Positions 15,687 through 24,449 of a stretch of DNA of 64,000 nucleotides are shown piece after piece. The notes beneath the pieces were generated by a model. It made no database searches and was not told the origin of the DNA. It was given only the letters and a program-made list of their open reading frames with translations. Positions within the stretch are counted from its first letter, which is position 1, and every line of letters begins with the position of its first letter. This DNA is from Spongiibacteraceae bacterium UBA5047. Its GTDB lineage: Bacteria > Pseudomonadota > Gammaproteobacteria > Pseudomonadales > Spongiibacteraceae. The stretch is taken from NCBI GenBank assembly GCA_002415025.1, contig DIBR01000034.1, forward strand, positions 71,909 to 135,908, written 5' to 3'. The position numbers were made by a program, and so were the translations under genes.

Positions 15687-17158
15687 GGCTCCGCGCTCTG
15701 TGTGGGCTGATTCTGCTTTCACTGCCGTTATTCTCTCTCGCCCATTCCTTTGGCGTGGTTTATACACTGCCGGTACCATTCTGGCTGTACGGCTGGGGCG
15801 CCAGCGCTGCCTTGATCACCTCGTTTGTGGTTGTGGGCTATTTCAGTCGCCAACCACACGCCAACACCCCCGCCTGGTCACTGGACGTTTCGCAAAGCCG
15901 GCCTGTTGTTCTCCTGCGCAAGCTGCATTTCATCCCGTTACTCCAGGCCATCAGTGTCGGCATTCTGGCGCTGTGCATTGCTAGCGGCTTGTGGGGCAGC
16001 ACAAACGCCTACGACAACTTCAACATGACCTTTTTCTGGATCGTATTTATATTGGGGTTTAGTTATCTCACTGCACTTGTCGGCAACTTGTTTGATGCCA
16101 TCAGCCCCTGGAAAACACTCAGCCAGATATTTGGAAAGATAAGCACCCGCTACGAACGCGGGGTGCTGCGCTACCCCGCAAAGCTCGCCTACTGGCCTGC
16201 TCTTGCAACCTATATGGGCTTTATCTGGCTGGAATTATTCGGCAAAACTGACCCCGCCAGCCTGGCGCAATGGCTCATTATCTACAGCGTATGGAATCTC
16301 GCGGGCGCAGGGCTTTTCGGTCGCAGGGACTGGTTCACCTACTGCGAGTTTTTTGCGGTGTTCTTGCGTCTGATCGCAAGTATGGCGCCCGTTGATTATC
16401 GGCCCGGCACCAGCGACGCTGACTCTCGGTTGAACTTAAGGCTGCCCTTCAGCGGCATACTGGCCAAGCCTGTATCGCACATCAGCCTGATGGTTTTTAT
16501 TTTGTTCATGCTGTCATCTACGGCGTTCGACGGCCTTCACGAAACTCTGGTTTGGAAAAAGGTGTTCTGGCGAGACCTGTATTTAAGTCATTTACAGCAT
16601 TTGACCAGCACAAATCCGCTCTCGGCCTTTCCCGCCATGGCCCGGCTTTACGGGCACTGGCAAAGCGCATGGCTGCTGCTGTCGCCCCTGGTGTACCTCG
16701 CTGTGTATCTGTTTTTTATCGCTGCCACGCGCTACGCAGCCGGCACCAACGCAACCACAACCAAGCTCTCCTTTATTCAACTGGCTATTCGCTTTTCCCC
16801 CTCACTTTTGCCCATTGCGCTGGTTTACCACATCGCCCACTACTACACGCTGCTACAAACTCAGGGAGTGAAAATAATCAATCTGATATCCGACCCCTTC
16901 GGCGTTGGCAGCAATTGGCTCGGCACCGCCAACTGGTTTCGCGGCAGCATCATTCCCGACTTGACCACGGTGTGGCATACCCAAGTTATTCTGATTGTAT
17001 TGGGCCATATTGTGAGTGTGTATCTGGCTCATCGCATCGCCTTGAACACCTTCGCTACGCATAAGCAGGCTCTGCGCAGCCAGCTGCCCATGCTTATACT
17101 GATGGTGTTTTTTACAACGGCAGGCTTGTGGATTTTGTCCAAGCCGGTGGGGAATTGA
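15683..17158 (+). CDS. Polytopic membrane protein, FedB-like
   Basis: 491 residues from GTG 15683, overlapping the preceding stop. A signal-like first helix is followed by HSFGVVYTLPVPFWLYGWGA, and about ten to twelve membrane segments run through the protein. I associate this opening motif with proteins annotated as fenitrothion hydrolase FedB-like, often next to a small cupredoxin-type gene; the hydrolase label is likely a transferred name, not a shown activity here. Several membrane-embedded His (LRKLHF, YHIAHYY, LGHIVSVYLAHR) could bind metal or haem. The coupling to the cupredoxin-like protein suggests a metal or redox role at the inner membrane. Confidence 0.6.
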   Translation: MRLRALCGLILLSLPLFSLAHSFGVVYTLPVPFWLYGWGASAALITSFVVVGYFSRQPHANTPAWSLDVSQSRPVVLLRKLHFIPLLQAISVGILALCIASGLWGSTNAYDNFNMTFFWIVFILGFSYLTALVGNLFDAISPWKTLSQIFGKISTRYERGVLRYPAKLAYWPALATYMGFIWLELFGKTDPASLAQWLIIYSVWNLAGAGLFGRRDWFTYCEFFAVFLRLIASMAPVDYRPGTSDADSRLNLRLPFSGILAKPVSHISLMVFILFMLSSTAFDGLHETLVWKKVFWRDLYLSHLQHLTSTNPLSAFPAMARLYGHWQSAWLLLSPLVYLAVYLFFIAATRYAAGTNATTTKLSFIQLAIRFSPSLLPIALVYHIAHYYTLLQTQGVKIINLISDPFGVGSNWLGTANWFRGSIIPDLTTVWHTQVILIVLGHIVSVYLAHRIALNTFATHKQALRSQLPMLILMVFFTTAGLWILSKPVGN

Positions 17159-17184
17159 ACTCTCGCTGCCAGAAAAGAGTACCT

Positions 17185-17209
17185 GTAGCCGCCTGCTAAC
17201 GGCAGCTAC
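17185..17209. terminator. Hairpin between convergent genes
   Basis: GTAGCCGCC (17185-17193) pairs with GGCAGCTAC (17201-17209) at eight of nine positions around a 7-base loop, between the FedB-like gene and the convergent 981-residue lipoprotein gene. No clear T-run follows; a weak or Rho-assisted terminator at best. Confidence 0.4.
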
Positions 17210-17231
17210 AAAGCGCCCCGCACCTCCTCTC

Positions 17232-20177
17232 CTACTTGTAGGTTTGATCAGATACCGTCATATCGCCATTCGGTGCCGGCCGTAGAATGGGTTTGTCAGC
17301 CGGAGGCATTTGCAATTTGTTCGCTTTGATCCCTGCGCTAGAGGCTTCGGTACGCTCCCATGTTTGCAGGTAGGCTTCGGCGGAATTGAACAGATGCTTA
17401 ACCTGATCCGGTGTTCCGTCGAGCACTACTTCCTGTACAAAATCAGCCAGCATTCCGTAGTGGGCATTACCATCTTTGTCCTCTTCCCAGCCCCTAACGA
17501 AATCGCCACTCCCATCAGTACTAGTGGGCTGGTTGAAAATGACAGGTGTTGCTGCTGAGAAGGCACTCAATGAATTGAATGGCGCACCTGCGTAGAAAGT
17601 AAACGGGTAACTGACGGGGCGCGCGTCTATCAGAGCCTGTCTGCGTGGACCGGATTGAGCCGACAAACCATTAGTGTCGGTGCCGTAACCAAATCCGAAG
17701 AGCAAGGGCGCACCGCCGCGCTCGGCCATTGCTGCATCGTATATACCCAGCGTTTCGTTCATGTCATTCCGAAAGCCCTCACTGGAACCGTTGCTGGGGT
17801 ATAGCAAACCGCCGTTAATCAAAGCCCGTGTAGCCTGATCGTTAGTTGTGCCGCCAAACGTCCCGTGGGTAGAGACAAAGGGGTATACCGGATCCTGCGC
17901 TTCAGCCAACTCCAGCGCTTGGGTTTTCATGCCGACTTCCATGTGGTCCCAGTCAAATATAAAACCCATTTCCATCATCTTGCCGTAGGTATACAACCCC
18001 GCAGGGGTCATCCAGCGCGCATTACACTGAGAAGCTGAGGGATAACAAGGCGTTGAGCCTCCCGATCGCCCCCCCTGACCAGTGGGAACACAAGCCGGCT
18101 GTTGCAAATATGACTGGGTACTACCGCCGGAACCACTCCATAAGTAGCCGGAAAAATTCGCTGTGCCACCTTCACCCTCAATCGGGCAATTGTAGGTTGT
18201 CCACCACTCGCCGGTAGCCGTTTCTGTCGTAGGCAAATTGGTAACCAGATTCTGAAATGAATCCTCATCAGGAGTGCCGCTAAACAAATCCAGAATAGAC
18301 CCTACATCACCGGACGGGATGCCACCGGTATTTTCACGGTTGCCCAAATTAAGAATCAGGCCATCGAATATGCCGTTGCCGCCAAAAGCATTGTCAAATT
18401 CATGGATGGAGATAATCTGCCTGACCCCCCAGCCGTGGATGCGCTCCATCTGGGTAAGAATCGAGTTGGGTAGCCCCTCCTCAGTTGTACACTCGTAGGT
18501 ATTTTCCGCCGGAAAAGAAGCATCCGAGGCCAAACCACTCCCATTTTCGGGTTCTTCGAATGGTTGCTTTTGCCGGCCGGGCTTGTAATTCAATTTACAA
18601 TCAAACAGGTTGGAAATTTCGATTCCGAGCACAACCGCAATCTTGCCGTCTTTGATCACTTCTCTGGCTTCTGCGGGAGAATGCACAATCTGGAAAAAGC
18701 CCTTGCCGGGGCCGCCGTATTGCGAATCTATATAGTCTTCCATGGCATACATCGTGCCAGCCTGTCGACCGGCGTTATTCATGGAATTACAATCGCGCGT
18801 AGGGTCGTTTACTGCATTGCGCTGCAATTCGCACAGGGTTTCATTGTCGACCAGATCGTTCACGATAACTCTTAAGCCGCCCGCCCAGGCGCGTTCGATC
18901 CATTTCCAGTAAATGGCTTCGTGGGTCAAATTATCTCGTTTGGGCCAGTCCGTGAAGGTTGGCCAGCCGTCAGTAGCGTGACCGTCAAAATCTTGCGTGA
19001 ACGCGCCGCCAATCAGGTCAAGATGGCCACTTGAGCCATGCTGAGCAGCGCAATTTCCCAAGGCATGCTCAATACCAAACTTGTGGAAAGCGTAGCCCCA
19101 TTGCCCGCCTCCCAGAAACTCACTCGAACTAATATGCACATGCACATCCGCATGCCCAAGCACCGTGCCGTCCGGTTGAGTCCCCTTGAAGGGAGTGCCC
19201 GTAAAATTACTCTCCGCCTCGGGGAAATTCGCGCAGCTTTCAATTGGCATTTCGATAAAACTGAAACTTTCATTTTTGACGCTACTGTCAAAAATCTCCG
19301 TAATGAGCTTACCGTTATCATCAATGGCGAGGCTTCTGTTTACGGACTGGGCCGTCACATTGAACGCATCAGCCTGTACCGGATTGTTGTCGAAATTACG
19401 CCAGGCCGTAATTTCTTCTACCGTAGGCTCCCGGTTATAAACAGGTGTCTGGGGGTAGTTAACCTTGTCGCCCACCGCGCGAATGTGCCACTCGGAATTA
19501 TCCGTTGCATTGGCACTGATAACGTTGCTGAGCGCCGCATCGCTACCAGCCGTCATCAACTGGCGATTGCTGTTGTAGAACATGTATTTGCCCAGCGCTG
19601 TCGGCTTCATGTAAAAGCGCTCAGCCGAGTTGCGATCAGCAACAGACGCGTTATAGGAAGAGCCATCAAAGGTCACGAACTTGCCATTACCGTTAGCGCG
19701 CATCACCCAACACGCGTTAGCCATATCGTAGCGAGTCATAAGCGGGTCGGCTTCCGAATTATCGCCCGTAGCCGTACAACCGGGGTCGGCGGGGAAGTCA
19801 ATCAGACCGTCCTTGTCGTTATCCAGACCATCGCTACACGCGGGAATAACAACCGGATCAGTTTCGTCGTTGTCTGTTGAAATCGAGCAACCTTTATCAA
19901 ACAGATCGATAAAGCCATCTTCATCGTTATCGATACCGTCATTACACTGGGTAGGGTCAACCTCATTGGTATCTGCTGCGCTGCTGCAGCCGGGGTCGTT
20001 GGGGAAATCGACAAGGCCGTCCGAATCGTTATCTACCCCGTCGGCGCAAACCGCTGCCGCAGGCGTGGGCGTGGGCGCGGGTGCCGAACCTGAGCTACTG
20101 TCTGATCCATCCGATTTACAGCCGGTCAAGGCAAGTAACGCGACAAGGGCGAACAAATGAGAGGGGATACGGCGCAT
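17232..20177 (-). CDS. Large lipoprotein with Ca-type repeats and metal-hydrolase-like domain
   Basis: 981 residues from ATG 20177. Signal peptide with lipobox LTGC (Cys20) and a Ser/Pro/Thr linker. Residues 44-75, 78-108 and 114-145 are three repeats of the form C.DG.DND.DG..DFP.DPGC....D..E.DP, a calcium-binding thrombospondin-3-like layout. Residues about 150-315 look beta-rich. A second catalytic-looking domain begins with GHADVHVHIS (342-348), the opening metal motif of amidohydrolase or M19 dipeptidase barrels, and later has HLDLIGG, VVLGIEISN, ISIHEFDNAFGG, DWDHMEVG and STHGTFGG. It probably is a surface- or periplasm-exposed metal-dependent hydrolase; the substrate is unknown. It stands alone, convergent with the FedB-like gene. 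The upstream gap 20178-20391 shows no gene. Confidence 0.65.
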   Translation of the reverse strand: MRRIPSHLFALVALLALTGCKSDGSDSSSGSAPAPTPTPAAAVCADGVDNDSDGLVDFPNDPGCSSAADTNEVDPTQCNDGIDNDEDGFIDLFDKGCSISTDNDETDPVVIPACSDGLDNDKDGLIDFPADPGCTATGDNSEADPLMTRYDMANACWVMRANGNGKFVTFDGSSYNASVADRNSAERFYMKPTALGKYMFYNSNRQLMTAGSDAALSNVISANATDNSEWHIRAVGDKVNYPQTPVYNREPTVEEITAWRNFDNNPVQADAFNVTAQSVNRSLAIDDNGKLITEIFDSSVKNESFSFIEMPIESCANFPEAESNFTGTPFKGTQPDGTVLGHADVHVHISSSEFLGGGQWGYAFHKFGIEHALGNCAAQHGSSGHLDLIGGAFTQDFDGHATDGWPTFTDWPKRDNLTHEAIYWKWIERAWAGGLRVIVNDLVDNETLCELQRNAVNDPTRDCNSMNNAGRQAGTMYAMEDYIDSQYGGPGKGFFQIVHSPAEAREVIKDGKIAVVLGIEISNLFDCKLNYKPGRQKQPFEEPENGSGLASDASFPAENTYECTTEEGLPNSILTQMERIHGWGVRQIISIHEFDNAFGGNGIFDGLILNLGNRENTGGIPSGDVGSILDLFSGTPDEDSFQNLVTNLPTTETATGEWWTTYNCPIEGEGGTANFSGYLWSGSGGSTQSYLQQPACVPTGQGGRSGGSTPCYPSASQCNARWMTPAGLYTYGKMMEMGFIFDWDHMEVGMKTQALELAEAQDPVYPFVSTHGTFGGTTNDQATRALINGGLLYPSNGSSEGFRNDMNETLGIYDAAMAERGGAPLLFGFGYGTDTNGLSAQSGPRRQALIDARPVSYPFTFYAGAPFNSLSAFSAATPVIFNQPTSTDGSGDFVRGWEEDKDGNAHYGMLADFVQEVVLDGTPDQVKHLFNSAEAYLQTWERTEASSAGIKANKLQMPPADKPILRPAPNGDMTVSDQTYK

Positions 20178-20391
20178 GGAGAACTCCCGGTGCGAAATCG
20201 CTGAAAAGCAAATTACCTCTGCTCCGCAGTAATCGGGGCTTCGGCCTGTTATTTTTGAGGGCTACAGTATATTGGCCCGGTGTGGCGAGCGTCCAGCGAC
20301 GTACCGGCAATCACGTACACGCCCGGGCCCGACCGCTCGCCCCACCGACACCTCGAAAACAAAGTAAGTCTTTGAATTATAATGCTAAAAC

Positions 20392-21009
20392 TCAATTCCG
20401 CCGAGTCGCCGCTGGTGGGGAAGCAATCCGCGCAGAATATCCCCGCCGACGGTTAAACGCCTTCGCCACCTCTGGCCCGCGAGTTTCGATAGCCGTCAGC
20501 TTCATTGTTGTTGCGACATCCTCTCCTTGCCGGTCCAACAACAGCACCAACTGCAAAGCCGGGTTCCACCAGACCGTCAGGCGCCCGGAGTCGAGATCGA
20601 GCCGATATTTCTCGACTCGCTTGCAATCCTCACCTGATTTTTCGATCAATTCCATTTTTGCCAGTGCCTGTGGCGGCAGCAGCTGATATTTGGCCGACCA
20701 CAGAATGTCCGTTCGCGCAGCGGAAGTGTCACGCCAGCTCTGGCTATCGTTGTAATGGCTATGCTCGATCCTGTTGTCGCTTAAGCGGGCCCAGATATCA
20801 GCGGATTTGCGCTCGGGCCGCTCATGGGCAACTTCATTGTGCAGGCGCCAGAGTTTCAGCGTTTCACTCTGCTGGGCCGCATCTGGACTCACTTGCTTTT
20901 CGATACGGTAAAACGCTCCGAGTATATCGGGGTTAATACGACATTCCGCTGCAGCGAAAGGAAAAGGCCAGACAATACAGAGCAACGCCGCAACGCGGAG
21001 GCGCTGCAT
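20392..21009 (-). CDS. Exported protein of unknown function
   Basis: 205 residues from ATG 21009, chosen because it gives a signal peptide (MQRLRVAALLCIVWPFPFAAA, cleaved before ECRINPD); a longer frame from 21117 would bury it. The mature part is about 184 residues, with two Cys (after the cleavage site and in SGEDCKRVEKY) that could pair, strands such as DIWARLSDNRIEHSHYN and RLDLDSGRLTVWWNPALQLVLLLDRQ, and a basic tail. I do not recognise the family. It lies between the lipoprotein and the acyl-CoA operon, reading leftward like both. Confidence 0.6.
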   Translation of the reverse strand: MQRLRVAALLCIVWPFPFAAAECRINPDILGAFYRIEKQVSPDAAQQSETLKLWRLHNEVAHERPERKSADIWARLSDNRIEHSHYNDSQSWRDTSAARTDILWSAKYQLLPPQALAKMELIEKSGEDCKRVEKYRLDLDSGRLTVWWNPALQLVLLLDRQGEDVATTMKLTAIETRGPEVAKAFNRRRGYSARIASPPAATRRN

Positions 21010-21108
21010 ACAGAGAATAAAAGGGTGATCCGGATATCGCATGGCGAGCTCGTGGCCTCGGAATGGACCTGACATAGCCAGGACAGTCATGCGATTTTCA
21101 GAAGAAGC

Positions 21109-21135
21109 GCCCGACATTGCAAGCCAATGTCGGGC
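21109..21135. terminator. Hairpin after the acyl-CoA dehydrogenase operon
   Basis: GCCCGACATTG (21109-21119) pairs perfectly with CAATGTCGGGC (21125-21135) around a 5-base loop, 13 bases past the stop of the leftward operon. On that strand it is followed by GCTTCTTCT, a weak U-rich tract, so it fits a terminator for the operon. Confidence 0.65.
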
Positions 21136-21147
21136 TGAGGGGCGCTT

Positions 21148-22347
21148 TTACTTGCGCAGTTCGAGCTTGGCAATCTGGTTGCGGTGCACCTCATCGGGGC
21201 CGTCTGCCAGGCGCAGGGTGCGCGCATTAGCGTAGGCATACGACAGGCCAAAGTCATCGCTGACGCCACCACCACCATGCGCCTGAATCGCCCAATCGAT
21301 AACCTGACACGCCATCGTCGGCGCAGCCACCTTAATCATCGCTATTTCCTTGGCGGCGACTTTATTGCCTACCGTATCCATCTTGTCGGCGGCGTTGAGC
21401 ACCAGCAGCCGTGTCTGATCGATCATGATGCGCGCCTCTGCTATGCGCTCTGACCAAACGGTTTGTCGTGCAACGGGCTTACCGAATGCGACGCGCGCCT
21501 GAAGGCGTGCACACATTTTTTCCAGCGCACGCTCGGCCAGGCCGATCAAACGCATGCAGTGGTGAATCCGACCCGGCCCGAGGCGCCCCTGCGCAATTTC
21601 AAAACCGCGCCCCTCGCCAAGCAGCATGTTCGAAGCGGGTACACGCACGTTTTCAAACAAAATTTCGGCGTGACCGTGAGGCGCATCGTCAAAGCCAAAT
21701 ACCGGCAAGTGACGCAACACGGTCACTCCGGGTGTGTCGCGCGGCACCAGAATCATCGACTGCTGCTGATGGCGGTTCGGGTTTTCGGGGTCGGACTTAC
21801 CCATAAAAATGAATATTTTGCAGCGCGGATCATTGCCGCCCGACGACCACCACTTGCGGCCATTGATAACGTACTCGTCGCCATCACGCACAATGGAGCT
21901 TTCAATGTTGGTGGCGTCCGAGGATGCCACTTCCGGTTCGGTCATCGCGAAGCAGGAACGAATTTCACCGTTCAGCAAAGGCTCCAGCCATTGCTGCTGG
22001 TGTTCTTTGGTGCCGTAGCGCGCCAGAACTTCCATATTGCCGGTATCAGGTGCATTGCAGTTAAACACTTCCGGCGCCCAGATCACGCGACCCATAATTT
22101 CACACAACGGCGCATATTCGAGATTGGTAAGGCCCGCACCGTGTTCTGACTCAGGCAAAAACAGGTTCCACAATCCTGCCTCTTTGGCCAGAGGCTTGAG
22201 TTCTTCGATGATGGCGGTGGGCTGCCAGCGATCGCCCTCGGCCACCTCTTCCATAAAACGTGCTTCGTTCGGGTAGACGTGTTCATCCATAAACGCGTTG
22301 AGTCTGGCAATAAGTTCCTGCACTTTTTCCGTGTATTCAAAATTCAT
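21148..22347 (-). CDS. Acyl-CoA dehydrogenase (ACAD10/11-like)
   Basis: 399 residues from ATG 22347, preceded by AGGAG at the right distance; an earlier ATG at 22383 lacks one. The FAD-dependent fold is shown by CFAMTEPEVASSDATN, the INGRKWWSSGG strand, FGKPVARQTVWSERIAEARI and the C-terminal RLADGPDEVHRNQIAKLEL. Compared with standard acyl-CoA dehydrogenases the sequence is closest in my memory to the ACAD10/ACAD11 and LvaC-type group, which act on phosphorylated 4-hydroxyacyl-CoA. It is the last gene of a five-gene operon and directly follows the APH-like kinase, the same pairing that is fused in mammalian ACAD11. Confidence 0.85.
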   Translation of the reverse strand: MNFEYTEKVQELIARLNAFMDEHVYPNEARFMEEVAEGDRWQPTAIIEELKPLAKEAGLWNLFLPESEHGAGLTNLEYAPLCEIMGRVIWAPEVFNCNAPDTGNMEVLARYGTKEHQQQWLEPLLNGEIRSCFAMTEPEVASSDATNIESSIVRDGDEYVINGRKWWSSGGNDPRCKIFIFMGKSDPENPNRHQQQSMILVPRDTPGVTVLRHLPVFGFDDAPHGHAEILFENVRVPASNMLLGEGRGFEIAQGRLGPGRIHHCMRLIGLAERALEKMCARLQARVAFGKPVARQTVWSERIAEARIMIDQTRLLVLNAADKMDTVGNKVAAKEIAMIKVAAPTMACQVIDWAIQAHGGGGVSDDFGLSYAYANARTLRLADGPDEVHRNQIAKLELRK

Positions 22348-22379
22348 GGCTTTCTCCTGAAATGCTTCGTATGCGTTTA

Positions 22380-23453
22380 TCAAGCACGTGACTGTATTTT
22401 TTTAACGAGCTGCCAGGCCATTTCGCCCAGAGGCTTCACTACCGAGCCCATTTCTTCGGCCTGTTTACTGGCAGCAGTTCCGGATTTCACCCGGCCCATA
22501 ATGCCCTGCGCAATACCCGCCAGCCGGAACATGTTGTACGCCATATAAAAGTCCCAATGGCTGGGGTCAATATCCTTGTTGGTGCGCTGGCAGTAAGCTT
22601 TTATATGCTCGGCTTCCGAGGGAATACCCAGGGATTCAAAATCACTGCCGGCCAGCCCCCGCACCCCGACGGGCAGGTGCCAGGTCATGCAGTGATAGGC
22701 AAAATCGGCAAGCGGATGACCCAGAGTCGACAGCTCCCAATCCAGCACAGCGATAATGCGCGGCTCGGTGGGGTGCAGCATTAAGTTATCAAGACGAAAA
22801 TCGCCATGCACAATGGCGGTGTCATCACCCGGCGGAATATTCTCCGGCAACCATTCCATCAAGCGCTCCATCGCATCGATCTTCTCTGTTTCGGAGGCCC
22901 GGTACTGCTTGGTCCAGCGGCTGATCTGCCGTTCGAAATAGTTACCGGCCTTACCGTAACTTTCCAGCCCGATTGCTGCGTAATCGACAGTGTGTAAAGC
23001 GGCAATGACGCGGTTCATATCTTCAAAAATTGCCCTGCGCTCACCCGGGCTCAGGCCTGGCAATTCCGGGTCCCACAAAACCCTGCCGTCGACACATTCC
23101 ATAATATAAAAAGCCGTGCCAATCACCGACTCGTCTTCACACAGGCAATAGGTTCGCGCCACGGGAACGTCGGTAGAAGCCAGCGCGGTCATCACCTGAT
23201 ACTCGCGGTCAACCGCGTGGGCAGAGGCCAGCAGGGTGCCCGGCGGTTTGCGGCGCAGAACGTAGTCAGTGCCGCCCGCACTCAGCTTATAGGTCGGGTT
23301 GGATTGTCCACCCTTGAATTGCTCGACGCTCAGCTCACCTGAAAAACCCGCAACATGATCGCGCATATAGTCCTGCAAGCGCGCAATATCGAACTGATGC
23401 TTTTCCTGAACAGCCATTGTGCCGGTGAAGGCACCCGCCAGTTTATCGGCCAT
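22380..23453 (-). CDS. APH-family kinase, ACAD11/LvaA-like
   Basis: 357 residues. It keeps the aminoglycoside-phosphotransferase kinase core: GGQSNPTYKL (nucleotide loop), YVLRRKPPG, the catalytic HGDFRLDNLML, and the metal-binding LDWELSTLGHPLADF. Members beside acyl-CoA dehydrogenases are not drug-resistance enzymes; LvaA and the ACAD10/11 kinase domains phosphorylate 4-hydroxyacyl-CoA. It starts three bases after the quinone oxidoreductase stop, with GAGGA upstream, and 32 bases before the dehydrogenase. A second, diverged copy is at 62640-63647, again beside an acyl-CoA dehydrogenase. Resistance to antibiotics is not implied. Confidence 0.85.
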   Translation of the reverse strand: MADKLAGAFTGTMAVQEKHQFDIARLQDYMRDHVAGFSGELSVEQFKGGQSNPTYKLSAGGTDYVLRRKPPGTLLASAHAVDREYQVMTALASTDVPVARTYCLCEDESVIGTAFYIMECVDGRVLWDPELPGLSPGERRAIFEDMNRVIAALHTVDYAAIGLESYGKAGNYFERQISRWTKQYRASETEKIDAMERLMEWLPENIPPGDDTAIVHGDFRLDNLMLHPTEPRIIAVLDWELSTLGHPLADFAYHCMTWHLPVGVRGLAGSDFESLGIPSEAEHIKAYCQRTNKDIDPSHWDFYMAYNMFRLAGIAQGIMGRVKSGTAASKQAEEMGSVVKPLGEMAWQLVKKIQSRA

Positions 23454-23456
23454 AAC

Positions 23457-24440
23457 TCAGTCCTCTGCGGGTGTAATTACAATTTTGCCGGACACCTTGC
23501 GGTCCATCAGCTCCCGAATCGCGGCGGGACCTTCTTCCAGAGAATAGCTGCCCGCTATATGCGGCTTGAGTTTTCCTTCCTGCAACCACCCGAACAAGGC
23601 GAACAGGTCGTTGATATTGTTGTCGGGTTCGCGCTTTACATAGTCGCCCCAGAACACGCCAATAATTGAGCTACCTTTGAGCAGGGTGAGATTGAGAGGG
23701 ACTTTCGGAATTTCGCCGTTGGCAAAGCCGATCACCAGAAAACGGCCACGCCAGCCGGTGCTGCGCAAGGCAATTTCGCTGAACGGCCCGCCTACAGGGT
23801 CGTATACAACATCAACGCCCTTACCTGCGGTTAGCTCCTTGAGTCGGGCCTTCATGTCTTCGCTTTCGTAGTTAATCAGTTCATCCGCGCCATGTTCCTT
23901 ACACACCGCCAGCTTTTCAGCCGTTGACGCAGCAGCAATAACGCGCGCACCCAGCGCTTTGCCAATCTCAATCGCCGCCAAACCTACTCCACCCGAGGCG
24001 CCCAGCACCAACAGGGTTTCGCCTTCCTTGATCGACGCGCGATCTACCAGCGCGTGATAAGAAGTAGCGTAGGTCATAACAAACGCAGAGGCGGTGACAA
24101 AATCCAGACCCTCAGGCATAGGGATTACCGCCATCGCGTCACAGCAAACCTGTTCGGCAAAGGCGCCCCAGCCAGTAAACGCGATCACTTTATCGCCGGC
24201 CTTCAGATGCTTTACACCTTCACCCACGCTGCGCACAACCCCGGCGCATTCGCCTCCCGCCGAGAACGGCAGATCAGGCTTGAACTGATATAGGTTCTGA
24301 ATAATCAAGGTATCAGGAAAATTGACCGCAGCGGCTTTTACATCGAGTACAACCTGGTTTTTACCGGGCGTCGGGTCGGCCACTTCATCAACAACGAGTT
24401 TTTCCGGTGGTCCAAACTCTTTACACAGTAAGGCTTTCAT
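23457..24440 (-). CDS. NAD(P)H:quinone oxidoreductase, zinc-free MDR type
   Basis: 327 residues from ATG 24440 with AAGGAG seven bases upstream; a GTG immediately before is less likely. Medium-chain dehydrogenase/reductase fold of the QorA type: N-terminal GroES-like domain (PDTLIIQNLYQ, FSAGGECAGVV), then the nucleotide-binding LVLGASGGVGLAAIEIGKALG and VDVVYDPVGG. No structural-zinc Cys cluster is present. In this operon it may reduce an enoyl- or keto-intermediate of the acyl-CoA pathway. It lies between an SDR gene and the APH-like kinase, spaced by a few bases on each side. Confidence 0.85.
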   Translation of the reverse strand: MKALLCKEFGPPEKLVVDEVADPTPGKNQVVLDVKAAAVNFPDTLIIQNLYQFKPDLPFSAGGECAGVVRSVGEGVKHLKAGDKVIAFTGWGAFAEQVCCDAMAVIPMPEGLDFVTASAFVMTYATSYHALVDRASIKEGETLLVLGASGGVGLAAIEIGKALGARVIAAASTAEKLAVCKEHGADELINYESEDMKARLKELTAGKGVDVVYDPVGGPFSEIALRSTGWRGRFLVIGFANGEIPKVPLNLTLLKGSSIIGVFWGDYVKREPDNNINDLFALFGWLQEGKLKPHIAGSYSLEEGPAAIRELMDRKVSGKIVITPAED

Positions 24441-24449
24441 CACTACTCC

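Noticed and set aside
19038..19880. A 280-codon open frame on the forward strand
   Set aside because: Antisense to the 981-residue lipoprotein, with Arg- and His-rich, low-complexity translation and no domain.
21109..21135. A classical intrinsic terminator
   Set aside because: The hairpin is perfect but the downstream tract on the operon strand is GCTTCTTCT, not a clear U-run, so it is listed only as terminator-like.
22380..23453. Aminoglycoside resistance gene
   Set aside because: The protein has the APH fold, but its place between acyl-CoA dehydrogenase and oxidoreductase genes, and its ACAD11/LvaA-like motifs, point to acyl-CoA metabolism. The same applies to 62640-63647.
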